From Azospirillaceae bacterium (GTDB taxonomy: Bacteria; Pseudomonadota; Alphaproteobacteria; Azospirillales; Azospirillaceae): a stretch of DNA of 64,000 nt. The position numbers and the translations under genes are program-made. The notes under the pieces are model-generated. The model ran no database searches and was not told where the DNA came from. It was given only the letters and a program-made list of their open reading frames with translations. Of this stretch, positions 39,660 to 47,751 are shown piece by piece (the stretch's first letter is position 1; each line of letters begins with the position of its first letter). The stretch spans positions 1,364,001 to 1,428,000 of the forward strand of contig JAPWJW010000001.1 of assembly GCA_028283825.1 (NCBI GenBank), written 5' to 3'.

Positions 39660-41066
39660 TCAGCCCCGCCCGCCGCTGGCGGCCTTGGGTTTGCCCGGCT
39701 GGGCCTGCGCCGGCTGGAACAGGGGCAGCAGGTCGGACAGGTGCTGCAGCTCGATCCGGCGCAACGTGTCCTCGCCGCCGGCCTTGCGCCGGCTGGGCAC
39801 CAGGGCGGTGCCGAAGCCCAGCTTCGCCGCCTCCTTCAGCCGCGTCTCACTCTGGCTCACCGCCCGGATCTCCCCCGACAACCCGATCTCCCCGTAAACC
39901 ACGGCGTCGGACGGCACCGGTTCCCCCGTGAGGGAGGAGACGAGTGCCGCCGCCACCGCCAAATCCGCCGCCGGCTCCGTCACCTTCAGGCCGCCAGCGA
40001 CGTTCAGATACACGTCGTTGGCCCCGATGGCGAGGCCGCAGCGCGCCTCTAGCACCGCCATCACCATGGCCAGGCGCGCCGTGTCCCATCCCACCACGGC
40101 CCGGCGCGGTGTTCCCAGCGGCGACGGGGCCACCAGGGCCTGCACCTCCATCAGCACGGGGCGGGTACCTTCCATGCCGGCGAAGACGGCCGTGCCGGTG
40201 GTGTCGCCCCGGCGCTCCGCCAGGAAAATCTCCGACGGGTTGGCGACCTCGCGCAGGCCGTCCTCCCCCATTTCGAACACGCCGATCTCATCGGTGGCGC
40301 CGAAGCGGTTCTTCACCGCGCGCAGGATGCGGAACTGGTGCCCGCGCTCGCCTTCGAAATACAGCACCGTGTCCACCATGTGCTCCAGCACGCGGGGGCC
40401 GGCGATCTGGCCGTCCTTGGTGACATGGCCCACGATCAGCAGGGTGACGCCCCGACGCTTGGCCACGCGGATCAGTTCGGAGGCGGAGGCGCGCACCTGG
40501 GCCACCGTGCCCGGCGCGCTGTCCAGCGTGTCCACGAACATGGTCTGGATACTATCGATCACCGCCACGCGCGGGCCGTCGGTCGTGTCCAGCGAGGCCA
40601 CGATGTCGCGCACGTTGGTGGCGGCCGCCAGATCCACCGGCGCGTCGGCCAGGCCCAGGCGCAGGGCCCGCATGCGCACCTGGTCCACCGCCTCTTCACC
40701 GGAGATGTAGGCGCAGGGGGTGTCCTGGGCCAGGCGGCAGATGACCTGCAGCAGCAGGGTGGATTTGCCGATGCCGGGATCGCCGCCCACCAGCAGGGCC
40801 GAGCCATGGACCAGGCCGCCGCCGCACACCCGGTCGAATTCCTGGATGCGGGTCATGCGGCGCGGCGCCTGTTCCGACACGCCGGACAACTGCACGAACT
40901 CCAGCCGGCGGCCCTGGACCTTGTTGCCCAGGCCCTTAGGCGCCGCTTCCGGTGCCATCTCCTCGACCAGCGTGTTCCAGGCGCCGCAGCCCTCACAGCG
41001 GCCGTTCCACTTGGGGTGGGCGGTGCCGCAGCTCTGGCAGACGTAACGGTTGGTATTGCGGGCCAA
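39660..41066 (-). CDS. radA: DNA repair protein RadA
   Basis: RecA-like branch-migration ATPase, about 468 aa. It starts with a zinc finger (YVCQSCGTAHPKWNGRCEGC, with GAWNTL after), has Walker A GGDPGIGKSTLLLQVICRLA near residue 95, the RadA KNRFG motif (AVKNRFGATDEIGVFEMGED) near 255, and a C-terminal Lon-like domain (SSLTGEPVPSDAVVYGEIGL). I chose TTG 41066 (LARNTNRYVC), with AGGAA eight bases upstream; the ATG at 41105 would add unrelated residues. It is seven bases ahead of cvpA, with purF following. Confidence 0.95.
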   Translation of the reverse strand: MARNTNRYVCQSCGTAHPKWNGRCEGCGAWNTLVEEMAPEAAPKGLGNKVQGRRLEFVQLSGVSEQAPRRMTRIQEFDRVCGGGLVHGSALLVGGDPGIGKSTLLLQVICRLAQDTPCAYISGEEAVDQVRMRALRLGLADAPVDLAAATNVRDIVASLDTTDGPRVAVIDSIQTMFVDTLDSAPGTVAQVRASASELIRVAKRRGVTLLIVGHVTKDGQIAGPRVLEHMVDTVLYFEGERGHQFRILRAVKNRFGATDEIGVFEMGEDGLREVANPSEIFLAERRGDTTGTAVFAGMEGTRPVLMEVQALVAPSPLGTPRRAVVGWDTARLAMVMAVLEARCGLAIGANDVYLNVAGGLKVTEPAADLAVAAALVSSLTGEPVPSDAVVYGEIGLSGEIRAVSQSETRLKEAAKLGFGTALVPSRRKAGGEDTLRRIELQHLSDLLPLFQPAQAQPGKPKAASGGRG

Positions 41067-41292
41067 GGGGCTATTCCTGAGGGGACAAGGGCAGGATGCC
41101 ACCATAGCAGTTTCGCCCGCCGAACCGCCACCCCGGCACCGGGATAGTACCCACTAGATTTAGGGGGTAGGGGCGTGCCGGATGCACGACAGGGTGTTGC
41201 CGTGACCACCACAGGTGGAACCTCAAATTGACAGCGCCGGAGCGCCCCCGCACAGTCATTGGAACCGATCCCACCAACCGGATGCCACCGCC

Positions 41293-42678
41293 TTGATCCT
41301 GACCGTTCTTTGCCGCTGGGCCGCCCGCCTGTTGTCCTCTGCCGCCATCCTCACGTGCCTGGCCGGCGCTCACGCCGGGGCGGAGGAGGCGAAGGCGCCC
41401 CCGGTGGTGATCTACCGTGGCGCCACGCTGATCGACGGCACGGGGGCGGCCCCCCGGTCCGGCATGGCGGTGGTGACCCGGGGGGCGGACATCGTGCTGG
41501 TGGCGCCCGTGGGTCAGGTGCCGGCGGATTTGGCCAAGGGGGCGGCCGTGGTGGACACGGGCGGCCTTTACGTCCTGCCGGGCCTGATCGACACCCACGT
41601 CCACCTGGCGACCCAGCCCAACCGGCGGGCGGAGGAGGCCTTGCTGCGCCGTGCCGTCTTCAGCGGGGTGACGGTCGAACGCGACATGGCGGGCGATACC
41701 CGGGCATTGGCCGACCTGTCGCGCGCCGCCCTGCTGGGCGACATTCCCGCACCCGATATCTATTACGCGGCGCTGATGGCGGGACCCAGCTTCTTCCAGG
41801 ACCCGCGCACCCAGGCATCGGCCCAAGGGGCGGTGGCGGGGCAGGTGCCGTGGATGCAGGCCATCAGTCCTGAAACCGACCTGAAGGTGGCCGTGGCGTT
41901 GGCACGCGGCACCGGGGCCAGCGGCATCAAGATCTACGCCAACCTGCCGGCCGACCTGGTCACCGGCATCATGCGGGAGGCGCACGCCCAGGGCTTCCGC
42001 GTCTGGGCCCATGCCATGGTCTTCCCCGCCACCCCGGCGGAGGAGATCGAGGCCGGTGTCGACGTGCTGTCCCACGCCTGCATGCTGGCCTACCAGGCGC
42101 TGCCGGTGAAGCCGCAGCAGTATCATCACCGGGCACCGGTCGAATCAGCCCGCATCGGCGACCATGACCCGGTGCTGTCTGGCCTGTTCGATGCCATGAA
42201 GCGCCATGGCACTGTGCTGGACGCCACCGTGCGCGTCTATGTGGAGGGCGACAAGGAATGGGCCGGCAAACCCAACCCGCCAGGCTCCTACTGCCCGGGC
42301 GAACTGGCCGCGCGCATCACGCGCCAGGCGCATGCGGCCGGCATTGCCATCAGTGCCGGCACGGATGGGGAGACGCCGGCCGCCGATGGTTATCCCGCCC
42401 TGCATGAGGAACTGGAGCTGCTGGTGCGCGACGCCGGCTTCACGCCGCTGGCCGCCATCCAGGCCGGGACGCAGATGGGCGCTCGCGCCCTGAACCTGGA
42501 ATCCCGCATGGGTACGGTGGCGGCGGGCAAGCTGGCCAACCTGGTGTTCGTGGCCAAGGATCCGTCGACGGACGTTGCCAACCTGCGCAGCGTGGTCTTC
42601 ACCGTAAAACGCGGACAGAGGTACAACCGTGCAGATTTTCGCGCCATTTCCCCGGATGAAGCCGCCGACGTCGATTGA
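41293..42678 (+). CDS. Exported amidohydrolase-family protein
   Basis: About 461 aa from TTG 41293, beginning with a signal peptide (LLSSAAILTCLAGAHAGAEE). It belongs to the imidazolonepropionase/prolidase-like amidohydrolases: YRGATLIDGTGAAPRSGMAV, metal motif LPGLIDTHVHLATQPNRR near residue 85, FRVWAHAMVFPATPAEEIEA (His), DVLSHACMLAYQAL (His), and AISAGTDGETPAADGYPALH (Asp). The end, ESRMGTVAAGKLANLVFVAK, is typical. The substrate is not identifiable; dipeptide or cyclic-amide hydrolysis is usual. The start is uncertain, as the upstream GTG at 41215 is also in frame. Confidence 0.82.
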   Translation: MILTVLCRWAARLLSSAAILTCLAGAHAGAEEAKAPPVVIYRGATLIDGTGAAPRSGMAVVTRGADIVLVAPVGQVPADLAKGAAVVDTGGLYVLPGLIDTHVHLATQPNRRAEEALLRRAVFSGVTVERDMAGDTRALADLSRAALLGDIPAPDIYYAALMAGPSFFQDPRTQASAQGAVAGQVPWMQAISPETDLKVAVALARGTGASGIKIYANLPADLVTGIMREAHAQGFRVWAHAMVFPATPAEEIEAGVDVLSHACMLAYQALPVKPQQYHHRAPVESARIGDHDPVLSGLFDAMKRHGTVLDATVRVYVEGDKEWAGKPNPPGSYCPGELAARITRQAHAAGIAISAGTDGETPAADGYPALHEELELLVRDAGFTPLAAIQAGTQMGARALNLESRMGTVAAGKLANLVFVAKDPSTDVANLRSVVFTVKRGQRYNRADFRAISPDEAADVD

Positions 42679-42822
42679 CAAGTGAACGGTTCCGCCTCTG
42701 ATCCGGGGCGATGCCCACAGTATTGATGGGGCATTCCCGCTACTCCGGTACGCGGGCGTGCCGGTTTTTGAAATTGTGACCGGTAAAATCGGCATGCCTA
42801 TAAAGAAATGGGCATGATATCC

Positions 42823-42850
42823 CTGCCACCGTCGTCGTTTCCGGTGGCAG
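42823..42850 (+). promoter_or_regulatory. Leader hairpin just before the second SpoIIAA-like gene
   Basis: Perfect 9-bp inverted repeat CTGCCACCG / CGGTGGCAG with a 10-nt loop, ending 7 bases before the ATG at 42858. The 3' arm runs into the ribosome-binding region (AGAGCGGAA), so folding could limit translation. Confidence 0.5.
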
Positions 42851-42857
42851 AGCGGAA

Positions 42858-43313
42858 ATGTTTAAAATTCAATATAAATTGATTCCTTCGGCAAGAATGG
42901 TTTGTGTTCTTGTCGTCGACGACGTGTCCGGCGAAACCATTGCCGATTACGTCGAGGAAGTGCTGGCGTGGAATGCCGATATCGTCACCTGGAACAGCGT
43001 GACGGACTTGCGGCTGCATGTCGGCAACATCGGTCCGGATGCCATTCGCCGTATGGGGCACACGCTGGAGCGCGCGCTGTGCGGCCGTCGCGGCGGCCGC
43101 GCGGCTGTGGTCAGCCATAATACCGGTCTGCGTTTCTTGCTGAACCTGGCGCGGCTGTTCATCCCCGGCCATGAACTGCGGGCGTTTTCCGACATGGAAA
43201 CGGCCTATGCCTGGGCCGTGGGCCAGGACGCGGTGTCGGATGATGATCCGGAATACCGTGAACTGCCGTCGCACATGGTGCCGGCAGGATGGGGGCGGCC
43301 GGTCGCGGCCTGA
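42858..43313 (+). CDS. SpoIIAA-like (STAS/SEC14-type) small protein, paralogue 2
   Basis: 151 aa, cytoplasmic. Core: RMVCVLVVDDVSGETIADYV, WNSVTDLRLHVGNIGPDAIR, GRAAVVSHNTGLRFLLNLAR and LRAFSDMETAYAWAVGQDAV. It aligns end to end with the protein at 36838-37332 apart from about eight extra residues after GNI in the latter and divergent C-termini. The first ~45 bases are AT-rich. A 9-bp hairpin lies directly before its ribosome-binding site. It stands between a secreted amidohydrolase and mlaF and is not obviously co-transcribed with either. Confidence 0.65.
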   Translation: MFKIQYKLIPSARMVCVLVVDDVSGETIADYVEEVLAWNADIVTWNSVTDLRLHVGNIGPDAIRRMGHTLERALCGRRGGRAAVVSHNTGLRFLLNLARLFIPGHELRAFSDMETAYAWAVGQDAVSDDDPEYRELPSHMVPAGWGRPVAA

Positions 43314-43328
43314 ACCCCCGCTAACCCA

Positions 43329-44108
43329 TCACCCCAGCTTCACCTGCATCTGGATGGGGCCTTCGGCCCGGCCGTGAATGAACTGGTCGACGTAAGGGTT
43401 GCCGCTGGTGTCGATGGTGTCGGTCGGGCCCTGCCAGATCAGCCGGCCCTCGTACAGCATGCCGATGCGGTCGGAGATCTTGCGGGCGCTGGCCATGTCG
43501 TGGGTGATGGTCAGCGCGGTGGCGCCCAGGTCGCGCACGCACTTCACGATCAGGTCGTTGATGACGTCGGCCATGATCGGGTCCAGGCCGGTGGTCGGCT
43601 CATCGAAGAAGATGATTTCCGGCGTGGTGGCGATGGCGCGGGCCAGGCCCACGCGCTTCTGCATGCCGCCGGACAGTTCGGCCGGCGACAGGTTGGCGAC
43701 GTCGGGGCCGAGGCCAACGGCGGCCAGCTTCTCGATGGCGATCTCACGGGCCTGCGCCCGCTTCATGCCCTGGCCCTGGATCAGGCCGAAGGCCACGTTC
43801 TGCCAGACGGGCAGGCTGTCGAACAATGCTGCCCCCTGGAACAGCATGCCGAACTTGCTCATCACCCGCTCGCGCGCGCGGCCGCCGATGTGGGTGGTCT
43901 CCTCGCCGTCCACCTTGATGGTGCCCGCATCGGGGCGCAGCAGGCCCAGGATGGATTTCAGCATCACCGACTTGCCGGTGCCCGAGCCGCCGATGATCAC
44001 CACCGACTCGCCCTTGGCGACCGTCAGGTCCAGGCCGTCCAGCACCTTCTTGGAACCGAAGGCCTTCTTGACGCCGATGAGTTCGATCTTGGGGGTTTCA
44101 GTGCTCAT
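43329..44108 (-). CDS. mlaF: ABC transporter ATPase, MlaF family
   Basis: 259-aa ATPase of the Mla phospholipid-transport type. Walker A VIIGGSGTGKSVMLKSILGL near residue 38, signature LSPAELSGGMQKRVGLARAI near 145, Walker B EIIFFDEPTTGLDPIMADVI near 170, and the H-loop TITHDMASARKISDRIGML. The start overlaps mlaE by four bases (ATGA). In Mla systems the ATPase drives lipid movement between the inner membrane and the periplasmic MCE protein. Confidence 0.93.
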   Translation of the reverse strand: MSTETPKIELIGVKKAFGSKKVLDGLDLTVAKGESVVIIGGSGTGKSVMLKSILGLLRPDAGTIKVDGEETTHIGGRARERVMSKFGMLFQGAALFDSLPVWQNVAFGLIQGQGMKRAQAREIAIEKLAAVGLGPDVANLSPAELSGGMQKRVGLARAIATTPEIIFFDEPTTGLDPIMADVINDLIVKCVRDLGATALTITHDMASARKISDRIGMLYEGRLIWQGPTDTIDTSGNPYVDQFIHGRAEGPIQMQVKLG

Positions 44109-44875
44109 GAGAAGAACAGCCCCGTCAGCAGGTAGTTGATCATCAGGATCATGATGGAGGCGGAGACGACGGCGTGCGTCGTGGCCGCACCCACGCCCTG
44201 GGCGCCGCCCTTGGAGTGATAGCCGTTGTAGCAGCCCATCAGCGAGATGATGAAGCCGAAGGCCGCCGCCTTCACCAGGCCCGAGACCACGTCGATGGTC
44301 TGCAGGTACTGCACCGTGCTGCTGAGGTAGGAGGACGGGTTGAAGCCCAGGCGGTAGATGCTGACGACATAACCGCCGAAGACGCCGATGATGTCGGCCA
44401 CCAGCACCAGGCAGGGCAGCATCAGGGTGCCGGCCAGGATGCGCGGCGCCACCAGGTATTTGTAAGGGTTGGTGGACAGGGTGCTCAGCGCGTCCACCTG
44501 TTCCGTCACCCGCATGGTGCCGATCTCGGCCGCCATGGCGGCACCCACGCGGCCCGCCACCATCAGGCCCGCCATGACGGGGCCCAACTCACGGGTGATG
44601 GACAGGACCACCACCGTGGCGATGGCGCTGGACGCGTTGAAGCGCGCGAAGCCGTTATAGCTTTGCAGCGCCAGCACCATGCCGGTGAACAGCGCCGTCA
44701 GGCCGACCACGGGCAGGGAATTGTAGCCGATCTCCCGCATCTGGCGCAGGATCAGGCGGGGATAGTAGGGCGGGCGCACGCAATGCGACAGGCCGCGCGC
44801 CGTGAACAGGGCCAACCGCCCGGTGGCGGCCAGGAACACCAAGGTGGCCCGGCCGATCCCGCTCAAGAACCCCAT
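44105..44875 (-). CDS. mlaE: ABC transporter permease, MlaE family
   Basis: 256-aa permease with about five to six hydrophobic segments. The family core is visible: YNSLPVVGLTALFTGMVLAL, TRELGPVMAGLMVAGRVGAA, MAAEIGTMRVTEQVDALSTL, and GVGAATTHAVVSASIMILMI. It is coupled to mlaF. The MCE-domain partner (MlaD) is not adjacent in this window, since the next gene is alanine racemase, so it must be elsewhere or the pair serves another MCE protein. Confidence 0.93.
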   Translation of the reverse strand: MGFLSGIGRATLVFLAATGRLALFTARGLSHCVRPPYYPRLILRQMREIGYNSLPVVGLTALFTGMVLALQSYNGFARFNASSAIATVVVLSITRELGPVMAGLMVAGRVGAAMAAEIGTMRVTEQVDALSTLSTNPYKYLVAPRILAGTLMLPCLVLVADIIGVFGGYVVSIYRLGFNPSSYLSSTVQYLQTIDVVSGLVKAAAFGFIISLMGCYNGYHSKGGAQGVGAATTHAVVSASIMILMINYLLTGLFFS

Positions 44876-44955
44876 CCGCTCCGCTCCTCAATCATGCCAA
44901 ACATCCTGGGCCTTGTACGCCCCGGCGCCGCGCATCTGTTTGCGGCGCACCCAAA

Positions 44956-46080
44956 TCATGACCCCTGATACACGCGGTGATACCGGCGGCCAAGCCCTGT
45001 TAATATTTCATAGCCTATGGTGCCGGCATCCGCCGCCAGATCATCCAGGGGGCGGCCGGGGCCGATCAGCTCCGCGAACGTCTCGCCCTCCAGGGCGGCC
45101 GGCGGCACGCGGCTGACATCCACGGTCAGCAGATCCATGGAAATGCGGCCCACCACCGGGGCGCGCACGCCGGCGATGACGACATGACCGGAACTGCCCA
45201 GGGCCCAGGGATAGCCGTCGGCGTAGCCCGCGGCGATGGTGGCCAGGCGGGCCGCATGCGGCGTGTGGTAGGTGGCGCCGTAGCCGACGCTGGCCCCGGC
45301 CGCCACGTCGCGCACCTGCAATACCCGGCCCAGCAGGCGCACCACCGGCGCCATGGGGTTGTCGGCTTCCGGCGTCGGGTTGATGCCGTACAGCGCCGCG
45401 CCCGGCCGCACCATGTCGTGCAGCAACCGGTCGTCGCGGAAAATACCGGAGGAGGCAGCCAGGCTGACCGGCGCCCGGGGCAGGCGGGCCAAATGGCCGC
45501 GCAGCCGCGCATCCTGTTCCAGCGCGAAGCCGTCGCCGGCCACGTCGGCGCTGGCCAGGTGGCTCATCCATCCCTGGATGTCCAAGCCGTCCAGCAGCGA
45601 TGGCGCGGCGGCCAGGGCATCGACGTCCCGCACCTCCAGGCCCAGGCGGTTCATGCCGGTGTCGATGTGGACCAGGGCGGGCAGGGGCCGCCCCAGCGCG
45701 GCTGCATATGACCCCCAGCGGGCGATGTCGCCCGGCGTGTTCAGGACCGGCGTCAGGCCGTGGGCGGCCAGGTCGCGCTCCGTGCCCGGCAGGGCGCCAT
45801 GCAGCACCAGGATGCGTTGGTCGGGCAGGGCCTGGCGCAAGACCACCGCCTCGTCCAGGTTGGCGACGAAGAAGCTGGTGCAGCCCGCCTGCGCCAGGGC
45901 CTGGGCCACCGGCACGGCGCCCAGGCCATAGCCATCGGCCTTGACGGCGGCGGCGCACGCCACGGCATGGCCGGCCCGTTGGGCATGGTCGCGCAGCCGC
46001 CGCCAGTTGCCGGCGATGGCGTCCAGGTCGATGGCCAGGACGGCGCCGGCCCCGGCGGGGGCCACGCTTGGCATGCGCAT
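44956..46080 (-). CDS. alr: Alanine racemase
   Basis: PLP enzyme making D-alanine for peptidoglycan, 374 aa. The PLP lysine is in CAAAVKADGYGLGAVPVAQA near residue 40, HIDTGMNRLGLEV near 135, and the catalytic tyrosine region VGYGATYHTPHAARLATIAA near 265. Start taken as ATG 46080 (in-frame GTG 46083 and ATG 46074 are alternatives); GAGG is upstream. It begins 10 bases after the dnaB stop, so dnaB-alr are probably co-transcribed. The dnaB-alr order is seen in many proteobacteria. Confidence 0.95.
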   Translation of the reverse strand: MRMPSVAPAGAGAVLAIDLDAIAGNWRRLRDHAQRAGHAVACAAAVKADGYGLGAVPVAQALAQAGCTSFFVANLDEAVVLRQALPDQRILVLHGALPGTERDLAAHGLTPVLNTPGDIARWGSYAAALGRPLPALVHIDTGMNRLGLEVRDVDALAAAPSLLDGLDIQGWMSHLASADVAGDGFALEQDARLRGHLARLPRAPVSLAASSGIFRDDRLLHDMVRPGAALYGINPTPEADNPMAPVVRLLGRVLQVRDVAAGASVGYGATYHTPHAARLATIAAGYADGYPWALGSSGHVVIAGVRAPVVGRISMDLLTVDVSRVPPAALEGETFAELIGPGRPLDDLAADAGTIGYEILTGLGRRYHRVYQGS

Positions 46081-46090
46081 CACCCGGTCC

Positions 46091-47596
46091 TCAATAGTCG
46101 TCGCCACCCGCGCCGGCGAGAGCATGATGGGTGTCGAGGTCGGAGAAGCGGGTGAATTCGCCGTGGAAGTGCAGGCGAACGGTGCCCACGGGGCCGTGAC
46201 GCTGCTTGGCGATGATGGCCTCCGCCGTGTCGTGCACCTCTTCCAGCCGTTGCTGCCAGCGCTGGTAGCGGTCGTTGAACTTGTCCTCCGCCTCTTCCGG
46301 CCGGCGGGCGGGTTCAGCGCGCTCCAGATAGTACTGCTCACGATAGACGAACATGACGACGTCGGCGTCCTGCTCGATGGAGCCCGATTCGCGCAGGTCC
46401 GACAGCTGCGGCCGTTTGTCCTCGCGGTTTTCCACCTGACGCGACAGCTGCGACAGGGCGATCACCGGCAGGTCCAGCTCCTTGGCGATGGCCTTCAGGC
46501 CCCGGGTGATCTCGGAGATTTCCTGCACGCGGTTGTCGGCCTTGTTGATCCCGCCGCCGCGCAGCAGCTGAAGGTAGTCGACCACGATCATGCCCAGGCC
46601 GTGGGTGCGCTTCAGCCGGCGGGCGCGGGTGCGCACGGCGGTGATGGACAATGCCGGCGTGTCGTCCACGAAGAACGGCACCTTGGAGATATAGTTGCTG
46701 GCCTCGATGAAGCGGGGGAAGTCGCTGCCGTGGATCTCGCCACGGCGGATCTTGTCGCCGCTGACCTCGGCCTCGTCGGCCAGGATACGGGTGGCCAGCT
46801 GCTCGGCCGACATTTCCAGCGAGAAGAAGCCGACGGGGGCGCCTTCCTTGCCGGTGGATTTCATGTGGGCGCGGGCGGCGTTGAAGGCGATGTTGGTGGC
46901 CAGCGCCGTCTTACCCATGGAGGGGCGGCCGGCCAGGATGATGAGGTCCGAGGGGTGCAGGCCGCCCAGCTTGCCGTCCAGGTCGCGTAAGCCGGTGGTG
47001 ACGCCGGTGACGTGGCTGGACCGCTTGTAGGCCGCCTCCGCCATCTCGATCGCCGCCTTCAGCGAGCGCTCGAACGGCACGAAGCCGCCCTGCGCGTCAC
47101 CGGTGGAGGCCAGGTCGAACAGCTTCTTTTCCGCCTCTTCGATCTGGTCGTTGGCGCCGATGTCCAAATCGTGCTTGTAGGCGGCGTTGACCATGTCTTC
47201 GCCCACGTCGATCAACTGCCGGCGCAGGTAACCGTCATGGATGATGCGACCGTAATCCTCGGCATTGGTCACGGTGACGATGCCGGCGGCCAGGCGGGCC
47301 AGATAGCCGGTGCCGCCGATTTCCTTCAGGTCGGCGTCCTGCTCGAAATAGGCCTTCAGGGTCAGCGGGTTGGCGATCTGCCCGCGTTCCACCATCTTCA
47401 TGACGGCGGCGAAGACGCGGCCGTTGGCGGGGTCGAAGAAATGCTCCGGCCGCAGGAATTCCGCGACCTTTTCCAGGGCCTTGTTGTTGACCAGGGCCGC
47501 ACCCAGCAGCGCCTGCTCCGCCTCCAGGTTATGGGGCGGCGTGCGGTAGGGCAGCCCACCGTTGGGGGTGGCCGGTTCGGTCAACTTGGTATCCAT
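46091..47596 (-). CDS. dnaB: Replicative DNA helicase DnaB
   Basis: Hexameric replication-fork helicase, 501 aa from ATG 47596. The N-terminal domain starts YRTPPHNLEAEQALLGAALV. The RecA-like C domain has Walker A LAGRPSMGKTALATNIAFNA near residue 220, FFSLEMSAEQLATRILADEA (H1a), GMIVVDYLQLLRGGG (Walker B), QEISEITRGLKAIAKELDLP and ALSQLSRQVENREDKRPQLS (H3/H4), ending DADVVMFVYREQYYLERAEP. No intein interrupts it. Three DnaA-box-like sites lie 79-108 bases upstream. Confidence 0.96.
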   Translation of the reverse strand: MDTKLTEPATPNGGLPYRTPPHNLEAEQALLGAALVNNKALEKVAEFLRPEHFFDPANGRVFAAVMKMVERGQIANPLTLKAYFEQDADLKEIGGTGYLARLAAGIVTVTNAEDYGRIIHDGYLRRQLIDVGEDMVNAAYKHDLDIGANDQIEEAEKKLFDLASTGDAQGGFVPFERSLKAAIEMAEAAYKRSSHVTGVTTGLRDLDGKLGGLHPSDLIILAGRPSMGKTALATNIAFNAARAHMKSTGKEGAPVGFFSLEMSAEQLATRILADEAEVSGDKIRRGEIHGSDFPRFIEASNYISKVPFFVDDTPALSITAVRTRARRLKRTHGLGMIVVDYLQLLRGGGINKADNRVQEISEITRGLKAIAKELDLPVIALSQLSRQVENREDKRPQLSDLRESGSIEQDADVVMFVYREQYYLERAEPARRPEEAEDKFNDRYQRWQQRLEEVHDTAEAIIAKQRHGPVGTVRLHFHGEFTRFSDLDTHHALAGAGGDDY

Positions 47597-47674
47597 GGGG
47601 CTCAGTTTAGCAGCGGGGGCGCGGAGCAATAACGGGTGGGTGGCCGCGCCGCAAGTGCAACATGCGGATGGATT

Positions 47675-47704
47675 CTATCCACAGGGGGATAATCGTGGGG
47701 ATAA
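47675..47704. promoter_or_regulatory. Cluster of DnaA-box-like nonamers upstream of dnaB
   Basis: Three sites in 30 bases: CTATCCACA at 47675-47683 (one mismatch to TTATCCACA), and on the other strand TTATCCCCC (684-692 region, two mismatches) and TTATCCCCA at 47696-47704 (one mismatch). They lie in the dnaB promoter region and may allow control by DnaA. Confidence 0.45.
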
Positions 47705-47751
47705 GGGTGGGTGCCGCCCCGACACCCACGCCCTAAGTTCCTGATTCTTCG

